Part shown: piece by piece, positions 48,841 to 59,681 of the stretch | How the letters are laid out: each line of letters begins with the position of its first letter | Position numbering within the stretch: position 1 is the stretch's first letter | Assembly: GCA_965649825.1 (NCBI GenBank) | Contig: OZ287705.1 | Location: 744,001 to 808,000 of the forward strand | Length of the DNA: 64,000 nucleotides | Origin: Penicillus capitatus | Taxonomy: Eukaryota > Chlorophyta | Direction: 5' to 3' | Translations under genes and position numbers: made by a program | Notes under the pieces: model-generated | Databases searched by the model: none | Seen by the model: the letters and a program-made list of their open reading frames with translations, nothing else | What the model was told of the DNA's origin: nothing

Positions 48841-51220
48841 TTAGATGTCCAAGTCTAAGAGACCCAACTTTGATCCTTCCTCTTCGATGAGCTGTCTTCT
48901 GGGCTCCACTTTGTCACCCATCAGGACATTGAAGATGCGATCGGCTTCGGAAAAATCGTCAACTGTCAGTTTCCTCAGCACGCGTTTGTCCGGATTGAGC
49001 GTCGTGCTCCACAACTCTTCGGGCATCATCTCTCCCAATCCCTTGAATCTTTGCACAGTAAATGCCGACGACTTCCTATTCTTGGTCACACTCTCCAGTT
49101 CTCGATCACTGTAACAGTACTTTACGCCTCCCCGCACTCTAACCTTGTATAGGGGAGGCACAGCTACATAGACCTTGCCATACTCAAAGAGATATCGACG
49201 GAACCTAGATACCAAACCGCGGCTGTATTCCCACAAACGGTTTGTGTTCGACAGAAATGTGGACCTGTATAGGAAGGTTAGGAGAAGCGTTCGGATGTGA
49301 GCACCATCGACATCAGCATCTGTCAGAATAATAATCTTGTCATATCGAAGCTTCTTGAGCTCGTCTTCTCCTTTCTGTTCCAGTCCAAGGGCAACCATGA
49401 GAGACGTTAGCTCTTTGTTTTTGTAGATCGATGCTTCATCGTTGCGCTCTGCATTCAGGATCTTTCCTCGGAGAGGTAGGACTGCTTGAAAACGACGATC
49501 TCTTCCCTGTTTGGTACTGCCACCAGCCGAATCGCCTTCGACGATAAATATCTCGCTTTCGTGCGAGGACTGATATGTGCAATCGGCCAGTTTGCCTAAA
49601 TGGAAATGATTACGTGTACAGTGGCCAAAATCCAAAGAGCTGCAAGCTCACCGGGCAATGTCGACTTTGTCAGCAGGCTTTTTGTGCGGACCAATTCTCG
49701 TGCCTTCTTCGCAGCCTCTGCAGCCCGTCGAGCATCGATAGCCTTTCCCACGATCTTTTGCAGAACAGACGGATCCAATTCAAGTGCGATTGTCAATTCC
49801 TTCACAAAACAACCGACTGACTTCTTCATCTATTCTTTTCCCTGAATCTGACGTGACCTCAGAGACGATCTGGTCCACAATCTTGCGCACACGAGGATTG
49901 CCCAATCGCGTTTTCGTCTGTCCCTCGAATTCAGGATCCTTCACTTTGACAGACACAATCGCCACCAATCCTTCTCTTAAATAGTCTCCAGCCAAATTCG
50001 TTTCGCTCTCTTTGAGAAGACTGCTCTTTCGTGCCAGGCCATTCAGCGATCGTGTTAGGGCCGTTTTGAGTCCTTCGATATGCGTTCCGCCGTCCACAGT
50101 CTTGACTGTGTTGGCGAATCCGACCAAAGACTCTGAGAATATGTCAGAGCACCACTGCAAGGCAATGTCGACCTGGGACCATGTCTTCATCTGTCAGGCA
50201 TCTGATCTGCCAGAAGGATGCGACATCACCTGAACATTCTCTAAAAATCGCGAGAAGTGGATGGTGGGATGCAGAGATGTTCTGTCACGAGTGAGCCATT
50301 CCACATATTCCTTCAAACCTCCTTCGTGGTGAAAGGACTTCCAAGCGTCATCACTCTCCCCTGATCCTTTGAATCGGTAATGCAATGTCATCGCACTGTT
50401 CAGAAAGGCAACCTCGCGAAAGCGATTGCGCAGCACAGTTGCACCAAACACAGCCGTGTCTGAAAAGATCTTTGAGTCATAACGAAAAGCCACCTAGATA
50501 CCCACAACCGATATCCCTTCCATCTTCAAGAACTCCCTGACAGACCATTGTTCCTGACCGAGTCGGCGGTTCCTGTTTGACGGATTTCATCTGAAAGAGG
50601 GGATGCCCTCGAGCATAGGACTGTGTGTAACGTCTGCTGTTTCGCCAGACAGTCACATCCAATCGCTCAGAGAGTGCATTGACAACAGAGAGTCCCACGC
50701 CATGGAGTCCTCCAGATATCGTGTATCCACTCCGATTCCCTCCAAATTTCCCTCCCGCATGCAGAACAGTCAGCACCGTCTCCAGTGCAGATTTCTTTGT
50801 CTGTGGGTGCTTTTCTGTTGGTATTCCTCGACCGTTGTCTGTGACGGAGACGGTCCCCGAGTCGAGATCGATGTCCAGATAGACTGTATCGGCATAGCCG
50901 GCTTGGACTTCGTCGATGGCGTTGTCCAGAACTTCATAGATCAAATGGTGCAGTCCTTTCTGACCTGTGCTGCCGATATACATTCCTGGCCGACGCCTTA
51001 CTGGGTCGAGTCCCTCCAGTACCTGGATCTGATCGGCTGAGTATTTTGGGCCGGAACGGGAAGGGCTTTTGGCAGAATCGGCAGAAGCAGGCAACTCAAT
51101 GACGTTTCGCACCACCGACGTCCGACGAGACGGTCGACGCTGCAGAGTATGTCCTCCTGCAAACCGCGTCGAGATCGACGTCACCCGCATCCATGGGTTT
51201 CGTCTTACAAAAGACAGCAT
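48841..51220 (-). CDS. gyrB: Organellar DNA gyrase subunit B
   Basis: Minus strand. Exon 1 is 50546-51220, exon 2 is 50230-50493, exon 3 starts at 50172, and the last exon ends at 48841. It is a bacterial-type GyrB: GHKL ATPase ([27 protein letters not shown]), transducer ([40 protein letters not shown]), Toprim ([29 protein letters not shown]) and C-terminal [17 protein letters not shown] 51220 gives a basic, Ser/Arg-rich leader ([17 protein letters not shown]) without a hydrophobic core, fitting a mitochondrial or primary-plastid presequence. In eukaryotes such GyrB serves organelle DNA. Near 49,830-49,870 the frame changes and needs either a very short intron (22 or 28 nt options) or a one-base difference. 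The start is 10 bp after the DCAF7 stop. Confidence 0.93.
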
Positions 51221-51230
51221 TCTGCATTCA

Positions 51231-52202
51231 TTAAACGCGCAGAATTTGAGCCATGTTATCGAAACAGATTGCAATCCAATCGGGTCGTCCAGCTGACCAT
51301 TGCATCTGTATAATCTCGGCCGATGCCGTGTAGGACAGAATAGGATCGAGATTACGTTCAGACGGACGTGTGATCCCCTTCAAATCCCAAATCAGTGCCT
51401 GGCCGTCATCTCCTGCTGTACAGATATGACAGGAGCTGTGCGGCGCCCAGGCAATGGCATTCACAAGTCCCTTGTGTTTTTCGAGTTCTGCTACGGGGAG
51501 TGATGGATATCGAGTGTCCAGAATCAACACATGCCGACTGTCCTTAGCAAGAGCAGCAAGATATCTCTCATCCTGTTGATTCCATGCCACACGAACAAAC
51601 GATGTAGCCCTGTCTTCGTAAACGATCAATGGATTCATGATCTCTCGCATGTCGGAGATTCGGACGGAGCCATCAGCTGAGACCGTCGCAAAATGATGGT
51701 GCATACCACTCCATGCGAGATCGTTCACTTCATCCTTGTGGATCGTCAGTCGTTTCTCCATCATCTGTCGCTCCACGTTCCAGATCATGCAACTGCGATC
51801 GATGGAACATGTTCCGATGTAAAGAGGATCTCTCCAGTCAAAGGAGGTCAGAGGTGCACTGTTGCAGGAGGAGATGAATGGGGCCTCTTCGATGAGGCCA
51901 GCATCGGTCGAGATCTTCCACAGACGCAGGACATCGGATGTCGTGGCCAACAGATCAACGGCACTGGTGTTCGGGGCAAACATGACTTTGGTGGCTGGAA
52001 AGCCATGTTGTGTCCAAAGCCGTGGTTCAAAGTGAAAATTGCCGGTGCTCTCGTTGAGCTCCACCACCTCGATGAAATTGTCCTTGTCATGTTTGAAGGA
52101 CCCGAGGGCAAGACGAAAATCTTTCTGTGGCCGAGCACTCCAGTGCATGGCATAGACCGGTTCCGTAACATTGTATGTAAAAATCTCGGCACCTTCGTCC
52201 AT
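51231..52202 (-). CDS. DCAF7: DCAF7/WDR68 (LWD1/TTG1-type) WD40 protein
   Basis: Single exon, 323 residues, full length for the family (342 in human). It is very highly conserved: [19 protein letters not shown], the [12 protein letters not shown] strand, [45 protein letters not shown] and the end [21 protein letters not shown]7 is a seven-bladed scaffold that binds DYRK/HIPK kinases in animals and, as LWD/TTG1, regulates transcription in plants. The ATG at 52202 is divergent from MMSDH: the two inferred start codons are about 46 bp apart and alternative MMSDH starts would overlap it. Confidence 0.95.
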   Translation of the reverse strand: MDEGAEIFTYNVTEPVYAMHWSARPQKDFRLALGSFKHDKDNFIEVVELNESTGNFHFEPRLWTQHGFPATKVMFAPNTSAVDLLATTSDVLRLWKISTDAGLIEEAPFISSCNSAPLTSFDWRDPLYIGTCSIDRSCMIWNVERQMMEKRLTIHKDEVNDLAWSGMHHHFATVSADGSVRISDMREIMNPLIVYEDRATSFVRVAWNQQDERYLAALAKDSRHVLILDTRYPSLPVAELEKHKGLVNAIAWAPHSSCHICTAGDDGQALIWDLKGITRPSERNLDPILSYTASAEIIQMQWSAGRPDWIAICFDNMAQILRV

Positions 52203-52248
52203 GATGATAGAAGAACGTCTTGTCGGCAGATTCCCTTCAGTTGCAGCG

Positions 52249-54031
52249 ATGATGTACTACTGTCTGGGAAGGGGACGTCGACTAATACGCACACTATCGA
52301 CCGTACCCGCTGTAAAGTTATTGATCGATGGCGAATTCCGACCCTCAGCCACCGACACCTTCCTCGATGTGCGCAATCCTGTACGTCTTTTCGATGTGGA
52401 GCAAAGTGAACGGAGATGTGATTTGTGGATGTCGTTAGGCAACACAGGAGATCGTTTCGCGCGTACCTCTGACAAAAACGGCAGAACTGGATGCGGCTGT
52501 GCGTTCAGCATCCACAGCATTTGGAAAATGGAGTGCCGTTCCTCTACCCAAACGCATCCGTCGAATGCAGAAGCTCCTGCAGCTTATCGAAGATCACAAG
52601 GTATTTCTCCCACTTCGACCCCTCATGCATTCAGCACTGATATCCGGCAGGAGGACTTGGCTCTTGCCGTCACACGGGAACATGGCAAGACCTTGGCAGA
52701 TGCACGGGGCGATGTCTTCCGAGGAACAGGTCCGTCGATTGCCGAATGAGCCAAGGAGGAAATGCGTTAGAGAGATGTGTCTGTCTACGCAGAGGTGGTC
52801 GAGATGACCACAGGACTGGGTCATCTGCTGAAGGGGGAGTATTTGGAGAATCTGGCCAGCGATATCGATTGTTATTCTTACAAACAACCGCTGGGTGTAT
52901 GCAGCGGCATCTGTCCAAACAATTTTCCAGCCATGGTCCCGCTCTGGATGTTTCCCATTGCCCTCACCTGCGGCAACACTTTCATTCTGAAACCTTCTGA
53001 ACTCGTACCGGGTGCTTCTATGATACTGGCAGAACTGGCACTCAAGGCTGACATCCCAAAGTGCCATTCGTTTGCCAATGATGACCCACATGTTGACGAT
53101 TCTTTTGTACGTCAGGGGCGTGCTGAACGTCATCCATGGTGGCAAAGAGATCGTTCAGGCCATCTGCGACCATCCTGACGTCGCCTCTGTCTCCATCGTG
53201 GGATCGTCTGCTGTCGGACGACATGTCTATCAACGTGCATGTGCCACCGGAAAGCGTGTTCAGGCAAACATGGGTGCCAAGAACCACGCAATCATTCTCC
53301 CAGATGCCAACGTGGAACAGACAGCTAAGGCGCTGGTTGGCGCTGGGTATGGAGCAGCGGGGCAGAGATGCATGGCAATCTCAGTTGCTGTGTTCGTGGG
53401 AGGGATCGACAAATTCAGAGATGCACTGATCAACCATGCCTCTTCACTCAAGGTTGGATCCGGCATGGACGATAACGTCGATTTGGGACCCATCATCACC
53501 AAAGGCTCAATGAAACGCATTCGAGAGATCATTGCCACGGCTGTTGCCAATGGCTGCGATTGCCCCCTTAACGGTTCCAACATCACTGTCCCAGACTTTC
53601 CAGATGGGAACTTTATTGGCCCGACGCTTCTGACGGGTGTCACATCCGACATGCCCTGCTACAAGGAAGAGATATTCGGACCCGTTCTCTGTTGTATGGA
53701 AGCAGGCAGTTTGGATGAGGCAATCAGAATCGTGAATGCCAATCCCTATGGCAATGGCACTGCCATTTTCACTGACTCCGGTGCTGCCGCCAGGGTGTTT
53801 CAACAGAGAGTCGATGTTGGGATGGTGGGCGTCAATATTCCCATTCCTGTTCCGCTGCCCTATTTTTCATTTACTGGATGGAGGGAATCGATGTATGGAG
53901 ATCTGCCCATGTACGGCAAAGCATCTGTGGATTTCTTCACCCGTACCAAAACAGTCACAGCCAAATGGCAGTCCTCCGTCGATTCCGGAGGGGTTCGGAT
54001 TCCGGGATTGGACAAAGTGGGAGCCTCATGA
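52249..54031 (+). CDS. ALDH6A1: Methylmalonate-semialdehyde dehydrogenase (ALDH6 family)
   Basis: Five exons (52249-52380, 52439-52600, 52651-52729, 52793-53060, 53116-54031) give 518 residues. It matches CoA-acylating MMSDH, the mitochondrial enzyme of valine and pyrimidine breakdown that makes propionyl-CoA or acetyl-CoA: [65 protein letters not shown], the catalytic Cys in [10 protein letters not shown], and [23 protein letters not shown] 52249 gives a basic leader ([17 protein letters not shown]) typical of mitochondrial import; in-frame ATGs at 52171 and 52201 are less likely. Intron 3 was placed at the acceptor CTACGCAG, because only this restores the family spacing RG-x-EVVE. Confidence 0.95.
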
Positions 54032-54095
54032 AGAGAGAGGCGTTTTGATTTGCATTCCGTCCATCCATTCGATTTTGCGAATCGCGCGACCACAC

Positions 54096-55358
54096 ATGGG
54101 AAAACTCGCGGAGATTTTAGCGCACCCAGATGAGTTTCTACCCATGTTGCGGATGTACCTCGTGGCACAGAGCGTAAAGAAATTGCCGAAGGACCCAGAC
54201 TTGGCGTTCTGTTTCAATATCTTGAATTCCGTTTCCAGAAGTTTTTCTGTTGTGATCTATCAACTGCCGGACGAGCTGCGCGACGTCGTCTGCGTCTTCT
54301 ATCTCGTCCTCCGTGCTCTTGATACCGTTGAAGATGACATGCACATCCCCATCAGCGAAAAGGTCGCGCATCTGAAGGTTTTTCACGAGCACATCAGAGA
54401 TCCATCTTTTTCTCTGGACTATGGCACCGATCACTATCAGCGTCTTCTCAGAGACTTTCCAAAAGTCAACAGAATATTACTCTCCTTTTCCGAAAATCAA
54501 CAGCAAGTCATCTGTGACATTACCAAGCGCATGGGAGAAGGAATGGCAGATTTTATAGAGAAAGAGATCGAAACCGTCGAAGAGTATGATACGTACTGCT
54601 TCTATGTGGCAGGATTGGTTGGCGTGGGTCTGTCCAAACTCTTTGCCTACTCAAAGCTAGAAACGGAGAAGATCGTGTTGGAAACAGAGTATTCGAGACA
54701 CATGGGTCTCTTTCTGCAGAAGACGAATATTATTAGAGACTATTTGGAGGATATCATGGAAGAGCCGAAACCACGGATGTTCTGGCCAAAAGAGATCTGG
54801 CATCTGTATGCTGAGAAGCTGGAAGACTTTAAACGACCCACTCATCGTGCAAAGGCGCTGCAATGTCTCAACCACATGATTACTGATAGTCTACGTCATG
54901 TGCCATTCTGTTTTGAGTATCTGAAGGAGCTGCAGATGAAAGATGTCTTCAGATTCTGTGCCATTCCTCAAGTGATGGCCATTGCAACGGCAGCACTGTG
55001 CTTTGATAATGGCGGCGTATTTGAAGGGGTTGTGAAGGTGAGAAGGGGAGAGACCTGCAAAATCTTCCAGGATGTTCAGTCCATGGCCGATATCTATCGC
55101 CTGTTTCATGATCACACAGAAAGAATTGCCAAGAAGATACCGGCAGCCGAAATGGACGTCCAAATGCGACGCGTCGCATCCAGAACGGTGGAAGAGATAA
55201 AGAAATTGTGCGCAGCGGGATTGGGAGGCCATTCACCTTCACCTCAGATCACGATGTCTGGCATTCTTATTCTTGTCCTCTTGTCCATCTTTTTGGTTAT
55301 CTTCACGCGCTTTCTCTACAACCCCGAAACAGACAAGTTGCATTCTAACGAGTTCTAA
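54096..55358 (+). CDS. FDFT1: Squalene synthase
   Basis: Single exon, 420 residues (human FDFT1 has 417). ATG 54096 gives MGKLAEILAHPDEFLPMLR, the usual start of the family. It joins two farnesyl diphosphates to squalene, the first committed step to sterols, on the ER membrane. Both Asp-rich motifs are intact (VLRALDTVEDD and KTNIIRDYLED), as are SVSRSFSVVIYQLP and YCFYVAGLVGVGL. The C-terminus has the expected membrane anchor (GILILVLLSIFLVIFTRFLY). The frame is open upstream into the end of MMSDH, but that part carries no homology. It stands alone rather than fused to isopentenyl-diphosphate isomerase, as described for some algae. It lies 64 bp downstream of MMSDH in the same direction. Confidence 0.96.
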   Translation: MGKLAEILAHPDEFLPMLRMYLVAQSVKKLPKDPDLAFCFNILNSVSRSFSVVIYQLPDELRDVVCVFYLVLRALDTVEDDMHIPISEKVAHLKVFHEHIRDPSFSLDYGTDHYQRLLRDFPKVNRILLSFSENQQQVICDITKRMGEGMADFIEKEIETVEEYDTYCFYVAGLVGVGLSKLFAYSKLETEKIVLETEYSRHMGLFLQKTNIIRDYLEDIMEEPKPRMFWPKEIWHLYAEKLEDFKRPTHRAKALQCLNHMITDSLRHVPFCFEYLKELQMKDVFRFCAIPQVMAIATAALCFDNGGVFEGVVKVRRGETCKIFQDVQSMADIYRLFHDHTERIAKKIPAAEMDVQMRRVASRTVEEIKKLCAAGLGGHSPSPQITMSGILILVLLSIFLVIFTRFLYNPETDKLHSNEF

Positions 55359-55455
55359 GCGGAATTGGGGTGTTTGTTGGACGATTGGATCTGTGCATTG
55401 TTCGAGATGACGTATTCCATTCCCTCTCTTCTCATTCTTCAGCACAATCGCCACG

Positions 55456-56877
55456 ATGCAGATGCATCTCTGTCATCAGCGACATGCGCTGCGCATTCAG
55501 TCTAGACGGACTCGAGCTTCCGTCGGATGCAAACGGGGCAAGATCCGTCGACGACATTTGGTACGAGCAGCGCCGACAAAGACACAGGGGAAACAGAAAA
55601 CTGCCGTGCTCTCCGAGACCACCTCCTTTGCCCCGGCCACTGTGGCCAATTTCGGACCAGGATTCGATTGGCTCGGCTGCGCTGTCGAGGTGCAAAGAAA
55701 TACTCTCCATCGATCTTGACTGGCACCATCTATGGACGGCAGGGTGACGGCGATATCGTTGTTGCCGAAGCCATGGAAGAAAAAGGCGTGCGTATATCAT
55801 CGATAGAAGGAGAGGGAGGGAGACTGCCGTTGAATGCGTCGAAGAACTGTGTGGGAATCGCAGCATCCGCCGTTTTGAAGAAGATCGGAGCTGAACATGG
55901 AGTCTCACTCAAATTAAAGAAGGCAAAGAGTGACGACCACGAATTTGAGATCTGAGGCTATGATCGGTGTCTGTCTGCTTGTCTGCAGGGGTTGCCATTG
56001 GGCAGCGGATTGGGCTCGAGTGCTGCCAGCTCCGCAGCTGGGGCACACGCCGTTAACAGTCTTTTTGGCAATCCGCTCACCAAAGAAGATCTCATTCTTT
56101 CAGGTCGCGTCACACTTTTGCATCTTCGTCCTTGGAAGCTTGTTTGTGCGAGAGACAGGACTCGTAGCTGAAGGTGCCGTCAGTGGATATCATGCCGACA
56201 ACATTGCTCCAGCCATCCTTGGTGGATTCGTGATGATTCGGTACACTCCCAGATCGATTGGGCGTGGATGTATTGTGTAAGTGGAGAACAGGAGCATGAA
56301 ACCTGTAAAGGTCGAGAGATTGCACTGTCCAACGACGTTGTGTTTTGCATTGGTGACACCGAAGTTCGAGGCACCGACAGCAAAGATGCGAGCCGTGCTG
56401 CCAAAACAGATACCCATGAAAGACTTCATTCACAACTGTTGCATGGCTGGACTCATGGTGAAGGATGTCACGAATGTGTATCATCAGCAACAGATGTCTC
56501 TTGTATATGCAGTTGAGCGGTATTCATGAAGGCGATCCCGAAAAGATTGGTGCTGCCCTCAATGCCGAGGCTGTTATCGAACCTGTGAGGGGACCGCTCA
56601 TTCCTGGCTTCAATGCCGTAAAGGAGGCAGCACTGTCGGCGGGTTCTTTGTCATCCACTGTTGTCTGTTGTGGTTCATGAATCCATGTGTTCCAGGTGCC
56701 TTTGGCTGTACCATTAGTGGAGCCGGTCCAACCATTCTGGCCATCGTCGAGAACAAGACATCTGGTGAAGCAGTGACCGAAGCCATGTCTTCGGCATTTA
56801 AAGAAAGCGGACGTTTACAGATTCAAAAGTCAAAGATCGTGCACATCGATATGGTGGGTACACGATCTGTGAGATAG
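55456..56877 (+). CDS. HSK: Homoserine kinase
   Basis: Seven exons (55456-55689, 55743-55922, 55989-56103, 56159-56240, 56292-56457, 56513-56642, 56696-56877) give 362 residues. It is a GHMP-family homoserine kinase that phosphorylates homoserine towards threonine. Motifs: SFAPATVANFGPGFDWLGCA at the N-terminus, the ATP loop GLPLGSGLGSSAASSAAGAH, SGYHADNIAPAILGGFV, and C-terminal AFGCTISGAGPTILAI. It is close to the plant/algal type, which sits in the plastid. The leader (about residues 1-48) is rich in Arg and Lys without a signal peptide. Intron 2 (55923-55988) starts with GC rather than GT (AAG|GCAAAG); only this donor restores KLKKGLPLGSG in frame. Intron 5 uses the acceptor before TTGAGCGG. 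Confidence 0.94.
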
Positions 56878-57187
56878 TTTCATATGTACAAGCCCACGGT
56901 TGTTTAATCGTCTAAGCCTCCTCTTGGCAGTACTATCTTAATGTCCAAACAAGCACACACAAACATATAAACATATAAACCATTGAGGAGAGATCGTGTT
57001 GCTCAAGAACAACAACAACTACAACTCGGAAAGACATACGAATCGATTCCGATGCTCCCATCTGGGCATCGACAAATTAAACTTGACTGAAAAAACGCTC
57101 CAGTTCTCTCAATTCATTACGCGCCTGGCGATTGTTTGGTTCAATCAAGCACACCTACAAGGACATGCCTCCTCATCCCATTCGCCT

Positions 57188-59304
57188 TTATGAGAGTGAT
57201 AGACAGACCTTCTCAAAGTCTCCAACAGCCTCCACACACATTCCCAGCTTCTTACGAGCACACCCCCTGCGCAGTAGTGCTTTGGCGTTATGAGGATCAA
57301 TGACCAGTGCCTTGGAGCAGTCCTCTTCTGCAAACTCGTATTCTCCAAGCATCAGATTGGCTGCAGCTCTGTTGCTGTAGTAGTTTGCCTTGTAAGGACA
57401 TTGTCTGATGGCTTCAGAGTAAGCAACGACGGCCGTCTCGTAATCCGAATCCCTGTAATGCTTGTTGCCAGTTTCTTTCCATTTCTCACCCTCGATCTCT
57501 GCCTCGGACAGTCTCTGGGCGGCATGGGGAGACGGATGAAGATTCGCGTCGTGCTTATGCGCTGCCCGCAATATAGCCGCATCCAACATTCGATGCGTTG
57601 ATGGAATGAGTTTTTCACTGATGGCAAGAAGTTCCTTGTCGGTCTTGTTCAAAGAAAGCAATGAAACGGAGTATAGATCTCCAGACTTGTTGTGAACGGG
57701 GAATACCAATTGCGGACACCCCACAAGAGAAGCTAACGCATGCAATTTCTGCGCTTCTCTCTCAAATTGCTTCAACTCGGAGTCAGGAGCATTTCTGCGC
57801 GGAGGCGGGCGCAGTAAAGCCGGCAAAATCACAAGCTTGCTCTCCCTAATCCCCGATTTAAACGCCGTCTGCAGATCACGACGTAAGTCCAATGCCTCAT
57901 GATACCTCCTTGCCTCTTCCTAATCATCAACGCCCTCCGCATAAGGCAGAGTGGCTGAGAACAAGACATACAGATGTATCGTCTGTCGTTCCGTTATTCT
58001 CTTTCACGATCTTGCATTTTAGTTCGAAGCCTGCAATGATGCTCGCTGCAATGCTCAGTGCTTCGTAAACGTCTTCCGAATCAAATTTCTCCCATCCTCT
58101 GGCACACTGCATGAGGAACTCGCCCAAGTCCACCTCCTCCCCCTGATCTTCCCCCGCCCATTTTAGAGCCGCCTTCGAAATCGCATCCACCATTTCAGCT
58201 CCGTCCGCCTCGATCCATGTCTTAAAGAGATCTTCTGCAAAATACACGCTGACGATATCTCTTTGCCAGCTTGGCATTCCAGGCAGATCCAACATCTCGC
58301 CGATTCGGGTGAGATATGGATGCTTCTTCACCGTGAATGAGACAGTATCGAGGGCATCCGATTTGAAAGAAATACCCTGGAGCAAGATGGAGCCATAAGT
58401 GGGCTTGAATCCGATCACACCGCAGCAGGCAGCTGCAATCTGCAAACGCACAATGCGTACATGTTAAAGGATAGAGAGTAGAGAAGCAGGTTTTACTCTG
58501 GGTCCCCCAACCGTGTCTACAGCGAGGGCAAAATCTGCCAAAGACGCACGGACAATAATCGCACAGCCAGAATATTCACCACCAGCAATCGTTCCTGCTT
58601 TTTCGGGATTTCGAAAAGTCTCAGCTCCACATTCCACCAAACTAATGCACACGTCCACTCACACATGACGCATCTCATCTCACACAAAAAGAGTGACTTG
58701 AAAGGGATGGGCTCTGTATGGGCCTTCCCCAGACATCGAGCGCCCGCTCGCAACAACTGATCAACCACTTGACAGCCATCGTCCACAAAACAGAGACACC
58801 TCTTCCACTCTTCTCGAATCTTGTTTGCCTCGATGAAATCGAGTTTAAAACTGCACAAAAACCATCGCGCACTGGACGAAGCGGATAGCACTGTTCTTAC
58901 TCTTCCGGCACAACGAAGGAGAGATTCAAGTCGGGAGATGGCATTCCCCGTCGGCCAGGCATCTTTCGTGTAGGGGTGTCAGGCAAACGGAGAACGAATA
59001 CTCGACTTGGCTGCAGCTCGCGGCGAGAATCATCTCCTCTGACGGCATTCAGTATTCGTTGCACCGTAAAGTACACCGCCGTCACAGCAAAGACAGCAAC
59101 GCTAATGATAAAGGGAACGCGCGAGCCATCATCTTCGTTCTCGACCGGCTCGTCCCGTGGGTCGCCGAGAAAATAGACGTCATCTGTCCGTGGCGCATCT
59201 CCGTCCAGACTCCCGAGGTCCGCTGCATCGTAAGGTCGGGATGGACCTGCTTCGTCTGGAGGTGGACGTCTATTGCGTCGCGCTCTTTGACGAAAGAATC
59301 CCAT
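57188..59304 (-). CDS. TOC64: Toc64/OM64-like amidase-domain TPR receptor
   Basis: Five exons on the minus strand (58901-59304, 58698-58850, 58497-58641, 58008-58439, 57188-57919) give 621 residues. Order: a hydrophilic leader of about 60 residues; one membrane helix (about 63-81, VPFIISVAVFAVTAVYF); an amidase-like domain (RAGARCLGKAHTE, AGGEYSGCAI, DFALAVDTVGGPR, CCGVIGFKPTYGS, LVGCPQLVFPV); then three TPRs (WKETGNKHYRDSDYETAV, YYSNRAAANLMLGEYE, ALLRRGCARKKLG) with carboxylate-clamp K/N/N/K/R positions. This is the architecture of plant Toc64/OM64, organelle outer-membrane docking proteins for Hsp90/Hsp70-bound precursors. As in Toc64, the amidase nucleophile Ser is replaced (DTVGGPR for DTGGSIR), so it should be inactive. 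The long leader before the helix is unusual. Confidence 0.85.
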
Positions 59305-59681
59305 TGCAAGGCAGCCGCGAATATCTCAATTCTGATGATGATGCGGCTGTCTGCTATAAAGAAGCAACGGTTAGATCAGACGACACGGAACGTCCATCCG
59401 ATAACAGACGCCAAGACAGGAAGGGATCATCCCTGCCGGCAATGAAGAGACCACATGACTCTTCCGTCCATCTCTATTCCCGTAACGCCTGCCTCTCTAG
59501 CCAAACAGCATGTAAGAACAGTAAGCATAGTGTATGTATGGTTCATAACATCTTTTGATGTGAAACACTCTTGTCCACATCTTTTGCGGCTAAGACCGAG
59601 TTAATAATCATACACCCCCTCTTCATTGCTTGCGCCTTAGCGCTTTTATCTCAAACAGAAAGGTAGAAGTCAATGTGCTTC
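59305..59681. other. Intergenic stretch between two minus-strand genes
   Basis: About 380 bases upstream of the Toc64-like start and downstream of the 199-codon hypothetical ORF. No gene, RNA or repeat was recognised. It should hold the Toc64-like promoter. Confidence 0.4.

Noticed and set aside
53736-54095. A 120-codon in-frame extension of squalene synthase upstream into MMSDH, suggesting a fusion protein.
   Set aside because: MMSDH uses the other frame up to its own stop at 54031, and the extension has no homology; squalene synthase starts normally at ATG 54096.
52249-56877. MMSDH, squalene synthase and homoserine kinase in a row, considered as a metabolic gene cluster.
   Set aside because: The three act in unrelated pathways (valine breakdown, sterols, threonine) and each has its own spacing and intron pattern; co-orientation alone is weak evidence.
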